This document shows, piece by piece, positions 57,576 to 64,000 of a stretch of DNA of 64,000 nucleotides. The number at the start of each line of letters is the position of its first letter. Within the stretch, counting starts at the first letter, position 1. The stretch is taken from positions 418,934 through 482,933 of the forward strand of contig SSNP01000106.1 of the NCBI GenBank assembly GCA_006937955.1, written 5' to 3'. The notes beneath the pieces were generated by a model, which was not told the DNA's origin, searched no databases, and saw only the letters and a list, made by a program, of their open reading frames with translations. Made by a program: the position numbers and the translations under genes. The stretch comes from Pachypanchax playfairii. Its lineage: Eukaryota; Chordata; Actinopteri; Cyprinodontiformes; Aplocheilidae.

Positions 57576-58156
57576 TTAAAGAGGACCTTCCATTAAAAAA
57601 CGTTTTTCTGAGGTTTCTGTTGAATATTTTAGCTCCACAGGTGTTCTTACCTTCATAGTGGGTGTGAAAACAGGTCAACAACTTCTCTTTCAGTTTTAAT
57701 CTCTCAAACTACGCAGGTGGTGATAAAACCCGAGTTCTCCTGAGTCCGAACGGCCTGTACTTGTTTCGTCACAACTCCTTTGTTCGTTAGTATTCCTCAG
57801 CTCCTGCAGTTGAAACCACGACTAGCATGCTGCTGGCTAAAAGCTGTTAGCATAACGTAGCAAACAGGAAGAGAATGCCTTACACAGCGGGGCAGGAAAC
57901 AGTATATCTTGCTCTGATAGGCTAGTTCTTTAGCCAATCAGAGTCCAGCAAATTTGAATAATGAATATGAACGAACTGCTGACGAAGCAGCCTGACGGAA
58001 GGAGCCAGAACCACCCAAATTTTAATGCAGACAGATTGAAAGGTCTGTTAATCAGTGTTTCCTGATGTTTTTTAGATATAAAATGTTTCATATTACAGGT
58101 TAATACTTAAGAAATAACCACAAAGTCCTGAAATTTGTATGAAATGGCCTCTTTAA
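57576..58156 (-). mobile_element. TTAA-flanked MITE, family A, copy 7 (581 bp)
   Basis: Begins TTAAAGAGGACCTTCCATTA and ends GAAATGGCCTCTTTAA, TTAA at both ends, reverse orientation, full-length. About 10 bp are missing near 57865-57885 relative to copies 1 and 4. Confidence 0.86.
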
Positions 58157-60529
58157 AGATTCTACCTGAATCTGGTAAAACTAGGCTAAATATAGTATAA
58201 ATATTTTATCTAAATTCCCTTCAGCGATTCCTAAAATAGGTTTGAATTCGAAACGGGAAGTTGTCAGTTTGTGACAAAAAATTTAGCGTTAAACACACCG
58301 CGATTTGTTAATAATGGAATTCTTTTAACATTTTTTGTGTCACACTTCCAGCCTCTGCGTTCAGACTTCCTGCCAGATGCTGTGGCTCAGCTGCAGTCAG
58401 TCGTCTCATCACCTCTCTGTGTCTCAGTCCTGGTTTCACCTTCACTCCTCAGCAGATGGTTGTTATCTCAGGTTCTGTAACACTTAAGCCGAAGTATCTG
58501 TTGATTCGATCTGCTGATAGTTTTCTTTCCAAACTCCTGAAGACGTCTTATTTGTGTTCCAGTTTTCCCGTTTCTGCCAACGTTTGATCAAATCTCAGGC
58601 TGAGAGTAAATTACTGGATAAACACCAAACTTACATTTCCTTTATGGTTTAACCAGTACATTAAACTTGGTGTATTTTTACCAAACAAAGTTTGCCATGT
58701 TAAATATTTGAGAGCCAATCAGTTCCTGTTGACGTATTTTTATCATAAACAGTTTTATTTTCTTACAACTAAGTTATATATAAGTTGCGTTATGATACAA
58801 GACTGATTAGCTAACAGCTAACCCGATGCAGCTAAGCCCAAAGCAGATTGCTGCTTTTTAAAAACAACTCATCTGCTAAATTTCAATAGTTCATGCAAAT
58901 ATTATTCTGAAAACCTTTACGCTGCGTCACAATTCACATTACACGGTTATTTCAGTAAGTGCAGTCATATGTCAGCCACCTTTGGTGCACAGAAACAGCA
59001 ATTTGTTCCACTTCCCTGACATCATTTTTTTTGTATTAATATAAACTACCTTTAGAAGTATCATGTATTAAATCAGTGTTCTGTCTTATATGTCAGACTA
59101 TAATTCAGAGCAACTTTCTCCACTTTGTGCATGTCATGAATACATAAGTGGCTCTAATTTGGGAAGGAGAAGGAAGAGTCGCATCAAGGTGACCCTGGCT
59201 TTGTTCTTAATCATCAGCTGGTCTGGACGAGGTTAAGAATGGAAATTGGTTTGGCTCTGTGGTGAATGTATTATGATAACTCCTCACCCCAGTTCACCTC
59301 CTTTGTCTTTGTTTTTCATCTCCATTTTATAATCTCCCAACCTCTGCGTGTCTCCTCTTTATCATTCCTTCTTCTTTTTCCCCTCTGATGTTAAAAACTG
59401 CATCAGCATATTGATAATGGGATTTATTTAAACAGCCCTTCTTAAAGTGAAGGACATTCTGTATCACATCTGCAGTTATTCTACTGAATCGTGCAGGTGA
59501 TATTCAGCAACTGCTGGAACTCAGGATCAGCTTTTTTTTTTTCTCCACTCCAAGCACCAATTGGTTCATTAGAGGCCTGTCAGACTGACTGACTGTGCCT
59601 TGTTTGGCTGATTAAACCATCACGTCTAATTAGAAACCTGTATCACGGCTCAGTCCACACCTGCTGGAGCTTCAAGAGAGATGGAGAATACATCAAAATC
59701 TCTCTGGTCTGAGCTTGGCAACATCACCGACACCAAAAAATCTCCAGACTCTCCTTCCTGATGAGGGTTTGTGCCTGATAAACACCTTTATTCCCTGCAG
59801 GTAACATTTTTATAGCTTATCAGATTGGGGTGGCTAGTTAAAAAAAAACAGTAGAAAACAAGAAGTTTGAGTGTTTAGCTGACAGGATCGTGTCCAGCAA
59901 AGATCCACCACCAAATAGGACAAAGCCTTGAGGAAAGGGGCGTGGCTTATGGTAACTGCACATCATACATAGTTACTGATGAGGCAGGAACTCAGATCAG
60001 CAGTGGCAGACCTGAAACAGAAAAAAAGAGCTCTCTTTCCACACGAGATCTCCAGAGGTCATCCCTCCAAACTTGTAGCTCATTTTACAAAATGAAACAG
60101 AATGACCAGTGAGGGAGGAGTTTAAAGACTTGAGTTGTGGTTAAATCAGTTTGTCATGATGGTTGATGTGTTTTCTAGTTCAAGAGTTCTAAAGCTACTT
60201 TCTGTATCATTGTTTCGTCTGCAATGTAAAGACTTCTTCTGTTTCCAAAAGAAGCTACAACCAAACTTAAGTTCCTGAAGATGTTTACCTGTTCTAAGAA
60301 CTTAAATAATTTACTTTTAGACACATGAAGACAAACATTTAAGGGCGTCAGTTTGTTTTTAAAAGTGCTAGGGACTGTGGTTTGAAGACTCCTGGGGACA
60401 CGTTATTAAATATTCAAATATAAGTATTTATCTGTTTGGCGGTTCATTACAGTTTGTATTGTAGTGTATTAACAGGTGTTAAAAATTGCATGTTTATGCA
60501 ATTTATAAAACTTGAAAATTGGACATTTT
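58157..60529. other. Non-coding DNA, no gene seen
   Basis: Open frames under 70 codons. No repeat edges recognised. The stretch 59150-59700 looks less decayed than the rest and is given separately. Confidence 0.45.
59150..59700. promoter_or_regulatory. Candidate conserved non-coding block
   Basis: Repeat-free, with CCAATTGGTTCATTAGAGGC, GCTGATTAAACCATC and CGTCTAATTAGAAACC. The density of homeodomain-type TAATTA words is higher than in surrounding DNA. Untested. Confidence 0.22.
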
Positions 60530-61440
60530 GACCAGCGCAGCGTCGCAAACGAGGCACTTGTCATGGTTCTATACCAGGTGGGGTTGTTTGCGAGCTCCAA
60601 GTGTGACCCAAACTCTAAACACACAAGCGAGGAAACCAGTTTTGCAGTTTAAACAGTGTTTAATTATATACAGTGCTCAAATACAGGGAAATGCAAAACT
60701 GTGCTCGTGGTGATGAACTCAGGACGGAACTGGTGCGGGACAGGAACGGCCCTGGGTTGTGGAGAGAGAGAGGTTAGTGACAGGCTGTGATACCAGCTGC
60801 GGTGTGCGGGGATAATGCTCGTTAACTCACGGTGACGTGTTTGTCGTCCTGCTGTGAGGAGGGATCCAGAGATGCTGCCGCGGGGGTGGTGATCCAGACT
60901 GTCCAGGGTAATTGTAGGAGATCCGGGTCCGGGTGCTGTTCGTGCTGACGTAGCTGCAGCAGGGATGACAGCAGCGCGCTGACCGGGAAGGTGTGGATCC
61001 AGAGGAAGCCAGAGACAGACAATGAGCCAGAGGGAGAGAGCTGGTTGCGTGATCCAGCAACAGAGCTCTATTACATCCGTGCGAAGCCAGTCCTCACGAT
61101 AGGCGGGTAGATGACCACGCTGAGGCACTGTAATCTGGAGAGACGCTCCAGGACAACGGGCTAGACACAAAGGAAGAGAAGGCAGGTTAAACACTGCTAG
61201 AAATGCTCCCGATAATAATCACTGGCCACTCTGTTACCACGGTAGTTAGTGGAACAAACTGGCGTCTGTCTCTTGTTCCTCCTCTGCTTAAGTACCCAGC
61301 TCTCCTGAGCTGGGTAATGATCCACACCTGGTTCCACTGATGATCTGCTGCCACGCCCTGCAAGACAATTAGTCACACACACACACACACCACCCACCAG
61401 CAGCAGAGATCCTGACAGCACTAACTCACCAGTTTTATTA
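60530..61440. repeat. GC-richer unclassified element
   Basis: The block is clearly more GC-rich than its flanks. It begins near TGTCATGGTTCTATACC (60559) and ends near ATCCTGACAGC (61418); the ends are a weak inverted match (TGTCA.G.TTCT against TGTCAGGATCTCT). A CA run sits at 61371-61390. The 176-codon minus frame 60664-61194 is Pro/Leu/Ser-rich without a domain and is overlapped by two other frames, so it is probably a compositional effect. Class unknown; LTR-like or DNA element are both possible. Confidence 0.4.
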
Positions 61441-61727
61441 TGAATCCAGTAGGACTTACATGATTTTCTTGGTGCCATTACTTTTCACCACAACAGTTGA
61501 TTGACAGGTTGTTGTTTTCGTTTGGCTGGACCTGAAAAGTACATTGAACATGAAACATTAACAATAATTTGAAATGTGCGCAGATCTTCACCTGACTGCC
61601 TCTTAGTTCCTCAGCTGACACTAAAAGATACAGAGAAGAGTTAATCACTGGATATTGATATGACCACATTGTGAATAAGATTATCTTGTTTACCCAGTTT
61701 TTATTGTTATTCATGAGCTGTTGCCAT

Positions 61728-62318
61728 TTAAAGAGGCCATTTCATACAAATTTCAGGACTTTGTGGTTATTTCTTAAGTATTAACCAGTAATATGAAACA
61801 TTTTATATCTAAAAAACATCAGGAAACACTGATTAACAGACCTTTCAATCTGTCTGCATTAAAATTCGGGTGGTTCCGGCTCCTTCCGTCAGGCCTCAAG
61901 CAGCAGCTTGTTCATATTCATTATTTGAATTTGCTGGACTCTGATTGGCTAACAAACTAGCCTATGAGAGTAAAGAATACTGTTTCCTGCCCCGCTGCAC
62001 ATGGCAACGTCAGACGTCGTGTCTTTCTGTTTGCTACGTTATGCTACAGCTTTTAGCCAGCAGCATGCTAGGCGTGGTTTCAACTGCAGGAGCTGATGAA
62101 TACTAACAAACAAAGTAGTTGTGATGAAACAGATGTTCAGCCGTTCAAACTCGGGAGAATTCAGGTTTTATCACCACCTGCGTAGTTTGAGAGATTAAAA
62201 CTGAAAGAGAAGTTGTTGACCTGTTTTCACACCCACTATGAAGCTAAGAACACCTGTGGAGCTAAAATATTCAACAGAAACCTCAGAAAAACTGTTTTTA
62301 ATGGAAGGGCCTCTTTAA
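61728..62318 (+). mobile_element. TTAA-flanked MITE, family A, copy 8 (591 bp)
   Basis: TTAAAGAGGCCATTTCATAC at the left edge and GGAAGGGCCTCTTTAA at the right. Full-length. Carries the TCAGGCCTCAAGCAGCAGCT variant shared with truncated copy 3. Confidence 0.87.
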
Positions 62319-62859
62319 TGTCATCATTTAAAGATGTGTTGCTGATATAAAATGGTAAAATATCAGTTTCAACATCTGATATTCTTTTATGAATAAAATT
62401 TGAGATTGTGAGATTTGCAAATCAACGTACTGTTTTTATTCATATTTTACACATTATTTAAATTTTTTGGAATTGAAGTTGAATGTAGAATGAATAGATT
62501 GGTGTGGGTGAGGAAAAGTATAATAAGGCAGTCAAGTCAATAGTCATTATATCTTAAATCCAAACAGGTTGAATATAGATGAAGCAAAAGGTAAAACCTG
62601 CTCAAACACACTATAAACAACAAGGACTGTGTATAAATACTGGATTCCTTAGCTGAGACAATAAGACAATCTGGCACTGGAGGCGAGCAAGAGTAAAGCT
62701 TAAAAACAGATAAACACAGTTGTGGGGGTAAAGTTGATGTGGACAAGATGATGAACCACTGAAGACTGAACATGTCAAGGTTCAGGTCATGTTGATTGGA
62801 GTTTGTTTATCTTAAATTTAAGTCAAGCACTAAGGGTTTATCCCACCAGCCCTGTTTAG
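62319..62859. other. Non-coding DNA, nothing recognised
   Basis: AT-rich; one 78-codon minus frame without motif. Confidence 0.5.
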
Positions 62860-63392
62860 TCTGCTTGAATCGAACTCTAGTTCGTTTGAGGAGGTGTGAA
62901 CGGGCAACCAAACTCTGATTCGGACCAAACAATCGAACTCTAGTTCGCCTAAAAATGTGGGTCTTGGTTCGATTGAAACGAACTCTGGTGCGGTTCGATT
63001 GCATGTGTGAACACAACCGGACCGAGACCGCACCAAAAGCAGGAAATGGACTATATTGTGTAGCCGTCTCAGCCGCCTCGTGTAGTTCTCTGCCTCATTA
63101 TCTGCTCATTCTGAGTCCAGTGCTGCAGAATATTGATCTGGTACATTCACCAAACACAAAAGATCCCAAAACCACCAGAATCTGCTGCTAGTCCATGTTT
63201 GTTTACGTTTCACTCTCCCGCGGCAGCGCCAGGGTGGTGGGGTGTAACATGCTCCAAAGGTTATTTGGTTCGGTTCATAGAGTGCAGTGTGAATTCAAAC
63301 CACACCAACTTAAAACAGCAACAATGTTGCCATTTTGGTCCCCAATCGAACCGAGTCCACTGGATTTACAGGTGTGAACACAGCATTAGTCT
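62860..63392. repeat. Dispersed repeat rich in CGAACTCTAGTTCG words
   Basis: AATCGAACTCTAGTTCG occurs twice (about 62868 and 62933), with related CGAACTCTGGTGCGGTTCGA and AATCGAACCGAGTCC further on, and GTGTGAAC three times. 'GTGTGAACAC' near both edges is typical of fish DNA-transposon remnants, often Harbinger-like, but the inverted ends could not be fixed. Confidence 0.4.
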
Positions 63393-64000
63393 CCATCTAG
63401 CAGCAGCCTAATGTAAAACTAACTTATGTTGTGTGAATTATCTTCCTGTAGCTGAAAGTTTTAGGTATGCGTGTAAAATAGTAATTTGAGTTTTCAAGGG
63501 AGATCAAACAAACATGTACAATGAACCACCAGCACATACATTGGAACATTTCATGGTAAGATGAATTTATTGCATTTACACATTAAAATGCCTGCATGTA
63601 AAATATAACTGGTAAAAGTTATTTGTGATAAATCATCAAAACTTTTAGTTCAAACGCCAGATGCAAGAGCCAAACACTGGCAGATGGACAGGGATGAAGA
63701 CACTGGACGTTTGTTTGGCTAACTCTTCAGATGATGACTGAAGAACTAAATAAACCCCATAATATTTATCACATTCAAACAGCATTAATGTGTTTACACA
63801 GATCCAGTTCCATCTGCAGGAAAAAGGAACAGTTCTGTCCAAACCAATTTCTTCACATTAATATGCATTTATTCTGTTCTCTTTCTTGAGAAGTTTGTTT
63901 CCCCAGTGCATCACAGAGGAATTTATCTCCTACACTTTCAGCTGTGATATTCACCTGAAAAGACACTTTGAAAGGTCAGTTAAACTTTCACCCATTGTGC
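63393..64000. other. Non-coding DNA to window end
   Basis: No open frame over 65 codons and no repeat recognised. Confidence 0.5.

Noticed and set aside
60664..61194. 176-codon Pro/Leu/Ser-rich minus-strand frame
   Set aside because: Low-complexity translation of a GC-rich block, overlapped by two other open frames and without any recognised motif.

Overview
The window looks like non-coding euchromatin from a ray-finned (probably percomorph) fish. It is AT-rich, has CA/GT microsatellites, a 5'-truncated fish L2/jockey-type LINE, a Tc1/mariner element, hAT and PIF/Harbinger miniature elements and many short inverted-repeat transposons. I found no convincing exon of a host protein-coding gene on either strand, and no rRNA, tRNA or CRISPR. 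Recognisable coding sequence belongs to mobile elements and all of it is broken.

Layout. 1-8 kb: mostly unremarkable DNA with one 754-bp TTAA element, one 581-bp family A element and a LINE 3' tail. 8.3-13.7 kb: a 2.7-kb block present twice, identical as far as I can read, on either side of a 10-N gap. 15.9-19.1 kb: antisense L2-type LINE, itself interrupted by a 564-bp DNA transposon with an 8-bp target duplication. 21.7-22.9 kb: nearly intact Tc1/mariner element with DD36E spacing and one stop codon. 23-35 kb: further TTAA elements, a LINE 3' end, Tc1 fossils and two purine-rich repeats. 37.2-41.3 kb: a decayed relative of the 21.7-kb Tc1 element split into two pieces, with a 213-bp hAT foldback element and a 2.5-kb minisatellite (32-bp unit) between them. 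42.6-48.7 kb: a second 3.05-kb block repeated on either side of a 10-N gap. 48.8-64 kb: more dispersed repeats, a 661-bp Harbinger derivative keeping the start of its transposase gene, and four more TTAA elements.

Main theme. Five sequence-distinct families of non-autonomous elements (A-E) share 5'-TTAAAG-like ends and TTAA at both edges, which fits Kolobok (T2-type) or piggyBac-like transposition. Without the two gap-flanking duplicates they make up about 7.9 kb, or 12% of the window. Family A alone has seven independent copies. Nothing here works as a gene system. What is informative is the nested insertion history and the two likely assembly artefacts. Several repeat-free stretches are possible regulatory sequence, but only a cross-species alignment can show that.
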